Shown: positions 42,700 through 57,736 of the stretch, piece after piece | Numbering within the stretch: position 1 is the first letter of the stretch | Layout of the letters: each line of letters begins with the position of its first letter | Origin: Coturnix japonica | Taxonomy: Eukaryota; Chordata; Aves; Galliformes; Phasianidae | DNA: 64,000 nucleotides | Reading direction: 5' to 3' | Assembly (NCBI RefSeq): GCF_001577835.2 | Contig: NC_029518.1 | Span: 51,430,878-51,494,877, forward strand | The notes under the pieces: generated by a model | The model's input: only the letters and a program-made list of their open reading frames with translations | What the model was told of the DNA's origin: nothing | Database searches by the model: none | Program-made: the position numbers and the translations under genes

Positions 42700-44160
42700 A
42701 AGTTCTGTGACAGGAAAAGTCTTTGTGTCTACTAGCATTTATAATACATGAAAGTGCCTGAAAATGAGAAGTAAACATCTCCATGCAGAACTGATTTCTG
42801 GTCATAGAGGAGACGGGGTGCTCCAAATATGTCTGTGTGTGTACGTGTACATTCCTCTAACTTGCGGAAGCTTAGGTTAGTCTGTGAGATAACTCTTCTG
42901 CTAGTAAATGCGAGCTGCAATATTTCTACCAGCTGCCTGTGCAATAAATATACCTATCAGAAGCCTAGGGTTACCATTTTTCAACAGAGAGGAAAAATCT
43001 CCTCCTTCTAGGTACTAAGCACAAAAGGTGATGTGAACTGAGATATGGACATGCCATGCAAACTGACACCCTATTTTTAGTCCTCGGCTGTGACATGAGT
43101 CTTATTTTGTCTTTGAATCCAGAACTGGGCCCTGGAAGAGGTACTCTGTAGTATCCCTTTGTCCCATAGATAAGGAAAGTGGTTTACTCCTAGCATTTTG
43201 CAATCAGCTTCTGTTGTGAGAAGCTAGTGGAATTTACACAAAAAACATTCTGCCAGAGCACTTTTTCAGGTGCTGATGAGAAAAACTGCTGAGAGAACAG
43301 GGTACCAAAAAGCAGAAATATGCAGGTAATGGCTTTCAATTTGTATCAGATATTAGATCTTTCTGAAATCTGGAGCATACCATTCAGCTTTTTTTAAAAT
43401 GCCAGTCCTGCCCTTGCTGTTGGTGAGGCAGGTGAGAAGGAGCTGAGAGAACTAGGGGTAAATGCAAAGGGTAGAAGGTGCAAATCCACAGAAATGAAAT
43501 TTCACTCTGAGGAATTACCCACTTTCCTACCTGATTTGTGCTGTTAAGACTTGAAGTGGTAGGGATTACCAGAATGTAAATGTCACTGAAAATAATGAGC
43601 TGTCCTGCAGCTTGTTTCAACTTTTCCTGTTGTCCAGTAGAAACAGTAGAAAATTAACAGCTCTGGCACTGCATCTTCTCCCCTTTTCCTTCTTTCACAT
43701 TTGCAGTAGAGGTAAAAAAACAAACCACAAAAACTAAATTGAGGTCCTGTCACAAACATCTTCTGCCGTGACTATTTAGGAGTCCAGAAACTATGGCTGT
43801 AGAGCAGTGGAATCTCCTATGGAAAACAGTGCTACCATGTCTGGTGCTGTTCTTCTCTCATCCAATGGCAAGTCTAAATACCCAATTTGCTTTATTGGCG
43901 TCTTTGTACAGTCTGTGAAGTTGTGAATAAATACTAGGCATAAGTAAACTCATTTGGAGCACTGCTGAGCTGGTGATGGCACCATCAGCATCCAAACAGC
44001 AGTGCTGACCTCAGAGTCAGCACCTCGCCCATACCCTACTAGGTGTGCTTGTGCTGGTTTTTGCTCAGGTTTCCCAAACTAGCTTTCATCCTGCTGTGAC
44101 CTGGGGTTACGTTAACCTACCTTCCCAGAGCAATGATGTACTTGTATAGTTTGCTAATCT
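42700..44160. other. Spacer between SLC18B1 and the vanin cluster
   Basis: About 1.5 kb without recognisable exons, RNA genes or repeats. Confidence 0.5.
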
Positions 44161-44169
44161 GGCTGGCAA

Positions 44170-44410
44170 TGTATTTCTTCAGTTGCAGCACAGCAGTGAT
44201 TTCTTTATCAGTGGCATAATGCAGGATTGCTCAATGCTCACAACTGTCTGACCTTTGGTGTTGTGAGGTTTTTGGGACACAGGGATTGTGTTGCATGGTG
44301 TCGGCTTCCTAGCACTCCAGGGAATTCACAGGTTTCTGCAAGACCTTTTTTTTTTATTGGTACTGTCTTTGCTTGCCCGTCCTCCTCTTGGGTGACTTCA
44401 GATTCCAGGT
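44170..44410 (+). repeat. Duplicated vanin upstream flank, copy A
   Basis: About 240 bp upstream of the decayed vanin exon 1 matches 57540-57735 with small gaps. Shared blocks include CAGGATTGCTCAATGCTCAC, GGTGTCGGCTTCCTAG, GGGAATTCACAGGTTTCTGC and CTTGGGTGACTTCAG. It marks a tandem duplication that included promoter and exon 1. Confidence 0.8.
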
Positions 44411-46341
<1,931 letters not shown>

Positions 46342-48808
46342 AATATGATCTTTATCTCGTTCAGAAGGAAAACATTTTTATCTTCATAACTCAGTTGTCC
46401 TGAGCTGAAATATCCATAACTTTTGGGCATGCGTACACATGTAAACAGTACTAGGACTTCTACTGATAAAGAGGAAATGAAAATGTGATTTATAACAACT
46501 CAGAAATGTTTAAGATGGCTGGAGCACCTTTAATCCCTTTAAAGTGATCCTTCCTGAGATTTCACGTGTATGATTGGTTCATTTTCTGACTCACACTGTA
46601 GTGCTCATCAATGTTTTGTTCATGTTAGAGCCCATATATTTTTTCTCCACTAGGTGGAAACACAGTGCCAAGCAATGCTCTCATGAGTCTTGTAAACTCC
46701 GGGAAGTTCTCTTTGCAGACTCTTCGCTGTACAGTTTTACTGAGCAGATGGTAGAAGTCAAGCACAGACTTAATGTTTTCAGAGTGAGAGAAACTTACTG
46801 GTGCTGCTAAAGAGTATCCTTAAAATTTGCCTCTTAAGATTTTGTCTGCTTATTTCTGTAGCACTGATTATAATATTAATTGATGTTAATTAATGCAAAT
46901 GCATATAATGGAAATTATTTCTTAAATTGCCCTGTCTAACAACATAGTCATTGCACATTGATTTGTTTACTTAATCTTGCAACAAAATGAATTACTCTGC
47001 TGGACAGTTCCTTATCTGTTTTTATATGATAACTTAAGATTGTCCTAGACTTGACCTTGATCTGCTGGGAGCCTACAGGGCATAAAATGCTTTGCATTTG
47101 AACAAAATGGTGTGGTAAAGTAAGATCTTATTTTGTAGCTGTATTAAATAGTAACCCTGTGCAATTAATATAGTGGAGGTGATGGAAAACACACTAATTG
47201 TTGTGAAGAAGTACAGTATCTCTGCATGTGTATCTATACCACAGGACATTGTATCCTGTTTCAGAACAGCACCACAACTATGTGTTGTGGTTAAAATAGG
47301 AGGGGCTGCTGAGCTTGCTAAACTTACTCAGCTTCCTGTTCCTGCTGCTCTGCAGTGATTGCCAGTTTGAAGGAGTGTTCCTTCTTGCAGGCTTTTCCAC
47401 AAAACAATTAACCTTTCAAATGAAGAGTCATTTTCCAGACAGCTTGAAGAGTCATTTTCCAGACAGCTTCTCTTAGTTCAGGAAGGGGAACATGACCATG
47501 GTGTGAAGGCAGACTATCCCTACAGCTAAGCTGATTTGGCACCAAATTGTGTCCTCTCTCACAAGGGTAAGTAATCATGTAAGTCCTGTCCTCATGTAGT
47601 AGCAGAGACTGGGGAAAGTGGACTGGGAAAACAGAGGTGTGAAAATTAGAAGGAACTCCAAGAATGCCATCTTCTTACTTTGGTTGTGGCCATCTATAGC
47701 CTGGGCTGCTGTAGTTTCACAGGATTTGACTCAGTAAATTTATGTTGTTTATTTTCTTAACCTGGTTTATTTCCTTCTTCCTGGGTGAGCTCCCAGTTCT
47801 GCAGTCAATTGGTGGTGTTTCCAGCTGGCACAGCACCAGACACCCAGCCTTGCTGCAGAAACCCTATCCTGGCAGGGTGACTTCACCTGCCAGGGTGGTC
47901 ATCTGTCTGGGTTGTGACTTGCATTCACGGTTGTGTATGTTTTCTTGGCTCTTGCTTAACAAGGGAACATTTACCACTTCCTTCTTCAGTCTTAGGGCTC
48001 ATTTTGGCTATTGTGACACAACCTGCATTTCCTTTGATAAGAACAAAAAAAGCCTTCCAAACTAAATTACTTCGATTATCATTAAAATCTCTATTGCAGC
48101 CTTTCAAGGGCTGTCTGAATAAGGCTGTTCAAGGCTCCTGAATGAGCATGTTGTACCTGACATTGTACCTAGATAACTACCTAGCAATGAACATCAGCAG
48201 ATGTGCATTGGTGTTCCTAATGCTTGAAAGCACTGCTCTTGCAAGCCACTCTGTAGTGCTTGCATTCACCCAGAGCATTTCTATCTTTCCTGAGGTGGCA
48301 CTGCAATAGTGGCAGGCACCCTACTCTGCTTTCCACTCCAAATGAGAATGCTGCAACTATTAGAATGTAAAAAAAGTTGTTATGCAGAAAGGCATTTGAA
48401 CTGAAGTTAAAAATTAAAAAGGAAGCATTCTTGGATCAATAAACAGAATGTTGTTAGAGGTAGGAAGGGTAAACTGTGGAGCACGTGTGCTTCAGGGCCT
48501 GGTGATCTGTGCAGGCCTATGAGTATCAGGCTTAAGCCATCGTAAACAGCAGAAGTGTGTTGTAATCAGTGACAGAAACAACGTAAGAGAAAGTTTGGAT
48601 GGCTTTTTCTAGTCTTATATTTAATAACTTACTTAAATATCAGTATTATTACACTTGGCACTACCCACTGTTTTGTGACCGCCTGTGTCCTCTGCCAGCT
48701 TTTATTGAGTTGCAACATCCTCACCTTGTAAAGTTGAACTTTCCTGTATGTCACCAGAGATACTTGATTCCAAGGTACTACTTTAACAGGCCAGCACTTC
48801 TTCCCTCC
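46342..48808. other. Spacer between vanin pseudogene and VNN1-like gene
   Basis: About 2.5 kb. I looked for vanin exons 5-7 (motifs VCQKDL, ICTLLKC, VTLFGR) and did not see them. Apart from a 24-bp tandem duplication at 47421-47468 nothing is recognised. Confidence 0.5.
47421..47468. repeat. 24-bp perfect tandem duplication
   Basis: Two identical adjacent 24-bp units, each starting TGAAGAGTCATTTTCC and ending AGACAGCT. Probably a recent slippage or duplication event in non-coding DNA. Confidence 0.9.
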
Positions 48809-48840
48809 CATATTTAAGTTAAACTTTGACCCTCTTCTAT
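48809..48840 (+). promoter_or_regulatory. Candidate VNN1 core promoter with DR1-like site
   Basis: A TATA-like ATATTTAAG (48810-48818) is followed by TAAACTTTGACCC (48820-48832). Its reverse complement GGGTCAAAGTTTA is a DR1-type arrangement (GGGTCA, spacer A, AGTTTA) of the kind bound by HNF4 or PPAR/RXR. Mammalian VNN1 is a known PPAR-alpha target. The second half-site is weak, and the transcription start is not established, so this is a prediction. Confidence 0.35.
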
Positions 48841-48911
48841 TTTTTGTGCATGTTCCCTTTTCTCCATTTCTCTGTGACTCAGAGCATTCAAGAAACTGCA
48901 AGGCAGCAGCC

Positions 48912-51900
48912 ATGGTCCCTTCCCAGACCCTGCTGTGTGCTGCAGTGCTTGCCCTGGCAGTCCTACAGGCCCTGGCCTCGGACACCTTCATTGCAGCTGT
49001 GTACGAGCACGCCGTCATCCTGCCACGCACTGCTCACAAGGTTTCTCCTGATGATGCTTTGGCCCTGATGAACAAAAACATGGATGTTCTGGAAAGAGCT
49101 ATTAAAGAAGCAGCCCAGCAGGTATGAGATGGATTGTGAGTATTGTTCATTGGTGTTTTCTGTTCCCGCTGACCATCCTGGGGGTGCCTTGACGGTGCCT
49201 TGTTAATGGAGCCTGTTCTGCCAGGGTGCCCACATCATTGTGACTCCCGAGGATGGCATTTATGGCTGGGTTTTCACGAGGGAAACCATTTACCCCTACC
49301 TGGAGGATATTCCTGATCCGGAGGTGAACTGGATTCCCTGCACTGATCCCACCAGGTGATCCTTTCTGTGGTGTTCATGTGATTTCAAACTGGTGTTTCA
49401 GGGCACATTTCTATTTCAGTGTGATGTCAAGGTTGATTGCATCATCAAACTGGCAAGAGAGCTCTGTTAAAAGATACTTTTTGTAATAGATACTTTAAAG
49501 ATAAATTCAGACCACATACAGAGTTTGGGTTGCTGAATGTGGCAAAAACATACAGGCTTTGTTGCATTTGAAAAAAGGTTTGATGCTACAATAGGCTCCT
49601 TCTCATTCTGTTTTTATTATTTTCACACATTCTTGAGTTAAACGGTGTGGAAATCTGTAATACTTGATTTATATTTTGTTTTTTTACAAATGTTATGATT
49701 GTATAAGAGCCTACCATACAATTTCTGTAAACAGCCAAAAGCTTCCTGAAAAGCAAGTGACAGAGGTGATGCAATCACTGGTCAGTGTGTAAGTCTGTGA
49801 GTGATACAAACCTAGAATTTTTTAGTCTCTTCTTTTTTCACAATTGCAATAAGATAAAGTCCTAACCAATAGAGCTTCTGTGCTGTAGAACATGATCTTC
49901 CACCAGGGACATGATTACGTGTAGGTGAGCACTGGACTTCAGACCCATACAGTATGAGCTAAGTGCTCAGCCAGAGAACAACAGATGTGGTCTGACTCTT
50001 GCACCACAGCATTCTGCACCTACCCAAAGAGGAGGTGCTAAGACCATAATATCACCTCTGTGAGGATGTTCCTCAGTGGTCAAAAGAGGAAGATTTGCAG
50101 CAGGTAATTTCTGCTGAGAGAAGTGCATGGTGTGCAGCTTCTTGCTGGAACATAAGCAACTGTATCTTTTTCAATGACTGTGGTGTTGGTTGGTGGCAAT
50201 AAGTCTAAGCACATCTTTATTCCAGTTCTTCACGGTTAAGTTTGTGAAGATGATTTGTGTATCTTTTCATTGTATTAAGTCAGGTTCTTCATTAGTAGCC
50301 TTGCTGGACTATAGTGCCCTCCATCACAGTCTTTCAGTGCCCTGTTCCTCAATACTATGTATGTATCTGGCATGACAGTCCTTCTCTATGGCCATCCTAT
50401 ATGTTTGCCTGCCCTGCCACGACAGCTGGAACAGGAGTGCTGCCAGTGTGCCCTCAGTTCTCCTGTGATGAACACCACCAGCAGTATTTTCTTAAGTACT
50501 TTTTTATTTTTTTCTGGTCTGAAACACGTTAGATTTGGTCGAGCACCAGTACAGGAACGACTCAGCTGCATGGCCAGGAACAACTCCATCTATGTAGTTG
50601 CAAATATTGGGGACAAGAAACCATGTAATTCCAGTGATCCCAAGTGCCCGAGTGATGGTCGCTACCAGTACAACACTGACGTTGTCTTTGACTCAGAAGG
50701 GAAACTGGTGGCTCGTTACCACAAGGTAAGAAGTGGCTTTCCCCACCTTCCAAAATGTCTCTATTTGGCAAGGCAGTTTAATGCCAGTACTTGTCCCATG
50801 ACACTTACTTATCTCTTATGGATTTTTGCTTTTAATTTAACAGAATTATTCTGCTGCTGTGAAGCATTGACACTAAGTCTGTATTTACTGTCCTGTTTCT
50901 AAAAACAGACTAGAATGAAAACTGAGTGATTGCACAATTCCAATGTTAGTTGATTCACTGCCTCGGTTTGTTAATTCCCATTTAGTGGAAACCCTGCTGA
51001 TTGAAAAACTCAAGTTTTCAGTGCTAGCTTTTCACCAGACTACCTCTTCATGTTCCAGCATTTTAAAATGTTCACCTCCATACCATCTTATGTGAACAGT
51101 CTGATTTAAGGAAAAAAAAAGCCCTTTCCTGTCTTTTTGTTGTTGTTGTTGTTATGATGTTTAAGCACATTTTCAGTACAGTTTTTGCATAACTGGAGTT
51201 ATAGGTCTATTCTGAGTGTAAAACGAGTACATTGAAACATTGCATCTCATGAAAGCATATATTTTCACTTCTATGTACTTTCTTATGGGGTTCTTCTAAG
51301 TTGTATGTGGTCTGGGTGCCAGATATCATGCTGATGTGGCTAGACTGAAGTCAGTTATTTACTTAATGTGCTTTGAACCCAGTACTTTGACTAATTTTTC
51401 GCAGGTGATGCCAAGATACTGGTTTGTGAGCATACTGGGTCAGAGAGACATTGCCAATATTGAGGTTGAACCCTGTGTGCCAACTAGGCATGGTGCAGGA
51501 GCTAAGTGCCAAGTTCAGTAAACCTGAACTCACTTTCTGGCTCTTTTACCTCTGTTTGTTGACTAAGCTGCCTGTATATTAAAGAGCTCCCTTAGTTAAG
51601 GGGAACCCCAAGGAAAAATGAAAATGTTGCAAAGCTGGAAGAGTTGCACACTTTGATTTTTCTTTCAGTTGAGGTCATCCTGTCACCACAGCCTCTATTT
51701 GCTCTGGTTTTTGATGCTGTTCTGTCTTGTGCTTCTTGATACTGCTGTGCTTCCAGTTCATACGTGCATCTCCACATCAAGGTCACCAACCCACCAGTTG
51801 TTTTGTGATTCTCTTCCATTATTATTTCTCTGAAGTATGTCTTTGGATACAGCAGTATTTTAAATGCGGGTGAAGTAGCTAGGGAGATTATTTTTATGGG

Positions 51901-54900
51901 AGCTGCAGGTGGCTGACAACTACAGAGTAGCAGATAGCCAGTTATTTTTTCTAGTTAGGTGCAAAGGCAACATATATCTCCCCATACCCATTTCTGGGGC
52001 ACTGTGGTGGTCATAGTATTTCAGCTTGACTTCTTAGGTATGAAGCATTCTATCATTGATTAAAAACTTCCTCTGGTCATTCTGATCAGTTTTGCAAAAT
52101 GACTCCAAGATTCTGCATCAGGCACTTTTAACTGATTTCTCTTGTTATTCTCTCCCTTGCAGTATAATCTGTTTATGTCAGAAGCAAAACATTTTAATTA
52201 CCCGAAAGAGCCGGAAGCCATCACCTTTGAGACTCCCTTTGGGAAGTTTGGCATTTTCACTTGCTTTGACATCCTTTTTCGGGAGCCTGCCGTGGTGCTT
52301 GCGAGTGAGCTACAGGTGGACACAGTGCTCTTCCCAACGGCCTGGATGAATGTTTTGCCCTTTCTGACTGCTGTGGAGTTTCATTCAGCATGGGCAATGG
52401 GCATGGGAGTCAACTTCCTAGCTTCCAATACTCATAACACCATCATGTCTATGACAGGTAATTAATTTTAATTCCTTTCAATTTATTTTTTTTTTTTTTT
52501 TTTTATTTTTTAATTTTTTTTTAATTTCAACTATGAATCCTAATTCCCTGTTCTGCAATGAACGTAATGCAAAGGAGTATTATGTGTTTTCTTTATTTGG
52601 AAGGATTTAGTCTCTGAATTTTAAACTTGGTAAGTCCTTTCCCTACTGCACCATATAAGACCCAACCAAACTTGTGATCCTTTCTTTTCTCTTCCTTAGC
52701 TTCTTGGAGATTTCCTTTCTTTTATTTGTTTCCAAACATATTGTGAAGTACTACCACCTCTATCTGAGTAGAAAAGGGTAGAATTCCTCAGTGATGAGCA
52801 TAACAGATTTTCTTTGATTTTTTTCCACCATCTGGGACAGGTCAGATGTGAATTCCCCATGTAGGGAGGAGTCTTCAGCTGGTATAAACTGGGCTGGACC
52901 TATCCCTTTTGGTGCCCATCAGAATGGGTTTGTGATACTTGTCTGGATGGTGTTTTAGGTGGTTTCACTCAGTAGTTAATCCTTTTACTTGCCATGAATG
53001 AAGGAATATTCATACAACTCTGCTGCATATAGAAGAGAACTGAGAAATGCTAAATGCAATACCATAAGGTGACATTCTGCCTTTCAGTTAGGCCAAACAG
53101 ACCTCATGCAGTTAAACTAATGCTACTCTTTTCCAAAGCCTGATCTCTGACTACTTGAGTGACTAAATGGTTACATCTAATGAGAATAAAAACTCTATAA
53201 TATTTACACAATACTGGACAAGCTAGCAATGAAAATAATTGAAAAGACAATATGAAATGTTTGAACCATTTTGGATTAGAAATTACATTTTCCACAGGGA
53301 GTGGTATTTACGCACCAGATGGAGCCAAAGCATATTACTACAATATGAAAACTGTGGATGGGCATCTCCTCATTGCTAAACTAGATTCACACCCGCACCT
53401 TTCTCCTGCCTCCCCTCCTGCTGTCAGCTGGAGCTTGTACGCTTCAAATGTGGAAAGCTGCTTACCAGATGAAAAAGATTTCAGTGGACTCATCTTTCAT
53501 GATCAGTTCACTTTCACTGAGCTCACTAAGCCTGAGGGGAGTCTCACGGTTTGCCAGAAGGACCTCCGCTGCCACTTGAGCTACAAGATGGCAGAGAAAC
53601 GAGAAGATGAAGTTTATGTGCTGGGTGCTTTTGATGGGCTTCATGTTGTTGAAGGACAGTACTATCTGCAGGTAATAATTCTTTGTGGGATGTTATTTAT
53701 TTTAGGAGGCCTATTTACTGAGAAAAGCCTTTTGGTTCCTTGAGGTGGGAGGTGTGGGGGAAGGATGGTGATATTAGAATTAGAGAATTAGATTACATTT
53801 TTATATTTGTGTTCCAGTAAGAAACCATATTCGCTGAAAAATGGCACTTCTGCTGTTTGCAAATATTCTTTTCCTGTTCCCTAGTATCTGAAACAAATCT
53901 ACAAATGATTCCATCACCTGCCAGCATAGCCATCCAATGTCCTTTGAATCTTCACAGCAGAACTAGTTCTATTTCACATTTCTTCATAGTGTCCATAAAC
54001 ATTGATTAGTTTTAAGCTGGAGAACTAACACTGAGGACAAAAGGAAAGGATTACCTTTTTTACTTTGGTTTCCATGCTGCAGCTGCTAATACAAAACTGG
54101 GAAGAAGGACACGGACTTCACTGTATGGTCATATATTACAGAATCATGGAATGATTGAGACTGAAAGGCACCTCTGATCTATAATTTTTGAACCTTCTTT
54201 TACGTATAGACATTGATAAGATCTCCCTTGAGCTTCCTTTTCTCCAGGATGACCAGTTCCAGTTCTCTCAGCATTTCATCATACGAAAGGTGCTCCAGTC
54301 CTTTAATTGTCTTTGTGGCCCTACACTGAATTCTTCCCAGCATGTCCAGGTCTCCTGCATTGCTGAGCCCAGAAACAGATGTGTGATTCAGTGTGATGCT
54401 CCAGTATTCAACAGAAGTTGGATGGAGAATATCTAATTCAGAATTCACATGGACTACCAGACCTCCTATTGAAGTATCATTAATAATGTGTACATCTACC
54501 ATTAATGTGTATGGTTACACAATGTACCTTTGAGGAGGAGGGCTTTGTTTCATTACACAAAATTTCCATTCACAAACTCGTTAAGTCTTATTAAGACTCA
54601 TGTGAAGGGAATCTTTAAATAAGAGAATTGGAAGCTGGAAGAATTAGTGGAAGTCCCACTGGCCTGCAGGGACAAAGTAAGGTGTTCTGGTAGTGCTTAC
54701 ATCAGAAACTGAGGTTATTTCTATCAAAGTGCAAGTCTGGTATACCTTACAATTAGGTCAAGAGGTGAACGAATAAGTTACGGAAGAGATTCTGTGACAG
54801 TCATCTGCTCCAATACATACTAGGTTTAATGACACAAGCCTTTCATAACTGAGTGTTTCTGTTTCGCTCAGTATGTTTCCTTTTTGTCTTCCTGACAGAT

Positions 54901-55444
54901 ATGCACGCTGCTCAAGTGTAAGAGCACAGATCTGAGCACGTGTGGGCAGCCAGTGGAGACTGCGCAGACCAAGTTTGACATGTTCTCCCTCAGCGGCACA
55001 TTTGGCACTAACTACGTCTTTCCAGAAGTCTTGTACAGCGGTGTGCAGCTGGCCACTGGGGAATTTGAGGTAATGGCACACTCTGGAGCTGATTCTTGCT
55101 AGATTCTCTGTGGACTAGTAATGGCATAAACTATGTCACAACAAAGTGAACTCTCTTGTAGTGGTAATCAGACATATTTAATAGTGTTTGATGAAGTCAC
55201 TAGTTGCTGTAAGTGAAGATCTGTTGTACCTTCTTATTTGGTGACATCTTTCTAAGCTCTTCACCAGTTCATATTATTCCTCCAACTATATCCTTTTGTT
55301 ACTTTTTCCAATCAGGTTCTGAAGGATGGGCGTCTGATAAGTAAGACAGCACCAACAAAACCAGTTGTTACTGTGACGCTTTTTGGACGATGGTATGAAA
55401 AGGATCCTCCGAAACAAGATCCACAACCGACAGCCTCCCTGTGA
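48912..55444 (+). CDS. VNN1: Vanin / pantetheinase, VNN1-like, predicted secreted
   Basis: Splits pantetheine into pantothenate (vitamin B5) and cysteamine; a member of the nitrilase (C-N hydrolase) superfamily, outside the cell. Exons: 48912-49121, 49225-49355, 50533-50725, 52163-52457, 53298-53671, 54899-55069 and 55316-55444; 500 aa. A signal peptide of about 23 residues ([17 protein letters not shown]) precedes [11 protein letters not shown]. The catalytic triad is complete: Glu79 (IVTPED), Lys178 (last codon of exon 3, ARYHK) and Cys212 (FTCFDILF). Sequons include NNS and NSS. Exon 5 ([19 protein letters not shown]) resembles human VNN1. The protein ends shortly after [11 protein letters not shown], without the hydrophobic tail that carries the GPI signal in human VNN1. 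An upstream in-frame ATG at 48846 was rejected because it would bury the signal peptide. Exons 1-3 and 6 are nearly identical to the next gene. Confidence 0.93.
52482..52527. repeat. T-rich low-complexity tract (VNN1 intron 4)
   Basis: About 46 bases of T broken by single A, just after the exon 4 donor. Confidence 0.85.
54137..54480 (-). repeat. CR1 LINE fragment in VNN1 intron 5
   Basis: Antisense CR1: ACAGAATCATGGAATGATTG, then GATCTCCCTTGAGCTTCC, CTCCAGGATGACCAG, CTCTCAGCATTTCATCATA, CTTTGTGGCCCTACACTG and TGATGCTCCAGTATTC. Fairly diverged, with an internal deletion compared with fuller copies. Confidence 0.85.
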
Positions 55445-55569
55445 TATTACCATAACTGAAGGTGTACTCTAATAATCCCATGTCCAAATGAGATGCATTA
55501 TTGTCTACTAAAGTAATGAGGATTATGTTCTTACTTCCTGTGGAACAAACTTCTTAATGCGTTCTGATT

Positions 55570-55575
55570 AATAAA
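55570..55575 (+). terminator. VNN1-like gene polyadenylation signal
   Basis: AATAAA about 125 bp after the stop codon at 55442-55444; first canonical signal downstream. Confidence 0.75.
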
Positions 55576-55767
55576 AATGCAGCAACATGATTGATATCAT
55601 TTATTGAGAAGTATCTTTTTCTATTTTATTATAATAGTAATCTTTTGTTAATATAAGCAGCTGTATTTCTCTCTATTTTCTGTATTTTGAATTTTCTAGG
55701 TATCAGAAAACCTATATTTTTGGCCAGAGGATAAATTCTTCTTAAAGACCATAAATTCGTCTTTAGG

Positions 55768-56026
55768 ACCAGAGGGAATGGTTTCAAGCCATGGCAGGGG
55801 AGATTCAAGCTGGACATTAGGAAGTATTACTTCCCAGAAAGGGTGGTCAGGCAGTGGAATGGACTGCTCAGGGAGGTGGTGGAGTCACCGACCCTGGGGG
55901 CGTTCAAGGAAAGACTGGATGTTGTGTTGAGGGACATGGCTTAGTGGGAGCTATTGGAAATAGGTGAATGGTTGGACTGGATGATCTTTTAGGTCTTTTC
56001 CAACCTTGGTGATTCTATGATTCTAT
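55768..56026 (+). repeat. CR1 LINE, 3'-truncated copy
   Basis: Sense CR1 with full tail: GGGAATGGTTTCAAGCCATG, AGATTCAAGCTGGACATTAG, GAAGTATTACTTCCC, GGGAGGTGGTGGAGTCACC, TTGGACTGGATGATCTTTTAG, CCTTGGTGATTCTATGATTC. Young, same subfamily as 17369-17672 and 63438-63674. Confidence 0.95.
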
Positions 56027-56029
56027 GAA

Positions 56030-57535
56030 AATAACGCTGCAAACTTTATAACTGCAAATTGTTTTGAGACCAGTAGATAAAGTAGTGAGAAACATGATAA
56101 ATAGCAGCTTTGTACAAAAAAGCTCAGTAGTTCTTTTCCTCTGGTATGCAATTACTAATGCTGACTTATGCAGGTTTGTTTGTTTTTTACCACAGTTACA
56201 AATGAGTTTTTTCTCCTATTTGTGCTGTTTTGGTTTTGTTGTCTTTATGTCGTCAGCACATATTGTGTGGCACAGAGCAGCACAGAACAGTGCATTGTGA
56301 AGGCAGAGCAGGAATTTCAATCAGCAAGTCAACCCTGAACCAAAGCCTGACGCCTCTTTTTGTGCACAACTGACTATGAATGATCACTTTGCTGAAGTCT
56401 CTGTTGAACAGCTTGAAACTGAAATCTCAGAATATTCTGCTTGCCAGCTCCAAACAGGAGTTTGTCAAGAGCTACAGGCTGTACCACATGCAGTGCTGGA
56501 GCTGTCTGTAGCCAGTAACGAGGTCACCAAGTGTCTAGTTTCATGTAACAGCTTCGTCTTCCTCTCTTCTTGAATTCTTTCTGGTCATGTAACACCAGAG
56601 TATGTGAAATAAGCATTAGCTTTGCTGCTTCATGATAATGCTGGGTAGTGCTGCCCTGCAAATTCATCTACTGTCAGGACTGGGAGATCAGCTACTCCAG
56701 GAGAAACCTCATTTATGTCTTTGCTTCTTCTTCCCTCATGACCTGTGCCTTGCTGCTGCTGCTGGACTCTGGTAACCTTTGTTCAGTGTATTGATCTGTC
56801 TCTGTCTGTGGCTGTGTCTTTTAAAGGGGAGTCAGATGCTCCTGTTGGTCTCAATTCCTCTTTCTTTTTTCCTGCACACCAGGCACCATTCTTGGTTCTT
56901 TGGTTATGGAGCTGGTGAAAAGTCAGAAATGCAAATACTATCCAGACTCCAACACTGATTATTGTTGATGAGTGCTGTGTGAGCCTTTACGCTTTTAAAT
57001 GCAAATAAATATTCACATGTGATGTAATGTAATAGTGTGGATGTGCTTATCAGAAACCATCTTCCCACCCCTGTATCACATCCTCTGACTCATGGAATCT
57101 CAGCATCAGTGCTGTTAGAGCCCACCCTCTATAAAAATCTTGTTCACTATAAGAATCAGTGGTTGCCTGATTACAGACAGATCTCAATCTGGCAAGGGAT
57201 GGTCCATAGGTGTCACTATAGCAAGGTGCAACAGGCAAAATGTAGGAGTTATGGCTTACAGTCATGACACTTCTCTAACAGAGGTCTCTTTTCTAGGGAA
57301 GAGAGAACCTCAGAGCTCAGTGAGTGAGCAGTGTTCAGGCCTGGAATCCCTGCTGCCAGGTGGGCCCTGAGCCAGCAGCAGCAGAGGCTGTGTCCAGATG
57401 GCAGCACGGCCATTGCCTGTATCCAGCAGTCCCCCAGGAATCATGTGTCATTTCCAGTCTCTGCTGTCATTTCCCAAAATCCTGTAATCTGGGCTTGCTT
57501 TGAATGCCATGTCTGAATGGTTCATTATTCTGGCA
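56030..57535. other. Spacer within vanin cluster
   Basis: About 1.5 kb with no recognisable exon or repeat. Short open frames on both strands around 57.05-57.4 kb have no recognisable domain. Confidence 0.5.
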
Positions 57536-57539
57536 GGTG

Positions 57540-57735
57540 ATGCGTTTCTTCAGCTGCAGCATAGCAGGCAGGATTGCTCAATGCTCACAGCTCTCTACCC
57601 TTTGATGTTCTGAGAGTTTCAGGATGTGGTGTCGGCTTCCTAGAACTCAGGGAATTCACAGGTTTCTGCAAGACCTTCCTCATTAAAGTTCCCTGTCTTT
57701 GCTTATCCCTGTCCTCTTGGGTGACTTCAGGCTTC
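57540..57735 (+). repeat. Duplicated vanin upstream flank, copy B
   Basis: Counterpart of 44170-44410, with the shared blocks CAGGATTGCTCAATGCTCAC, GGTGTCGGCTTCCTAG and GGGAATTCACAGGTTTCTGC. It leads directly into a relic vanin exon 1. Confidence 0.8.
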
Positions 57736-57736
57736 A

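Noticed and set aside
48846-48911. Upstream in-frame ATG for the VNN1-like gene
   Set aside because: It would add 22 residues before the signal peptide. The sequence is not shared with the sister gene, whose homology begins 14 bases before the ATG at 58429.
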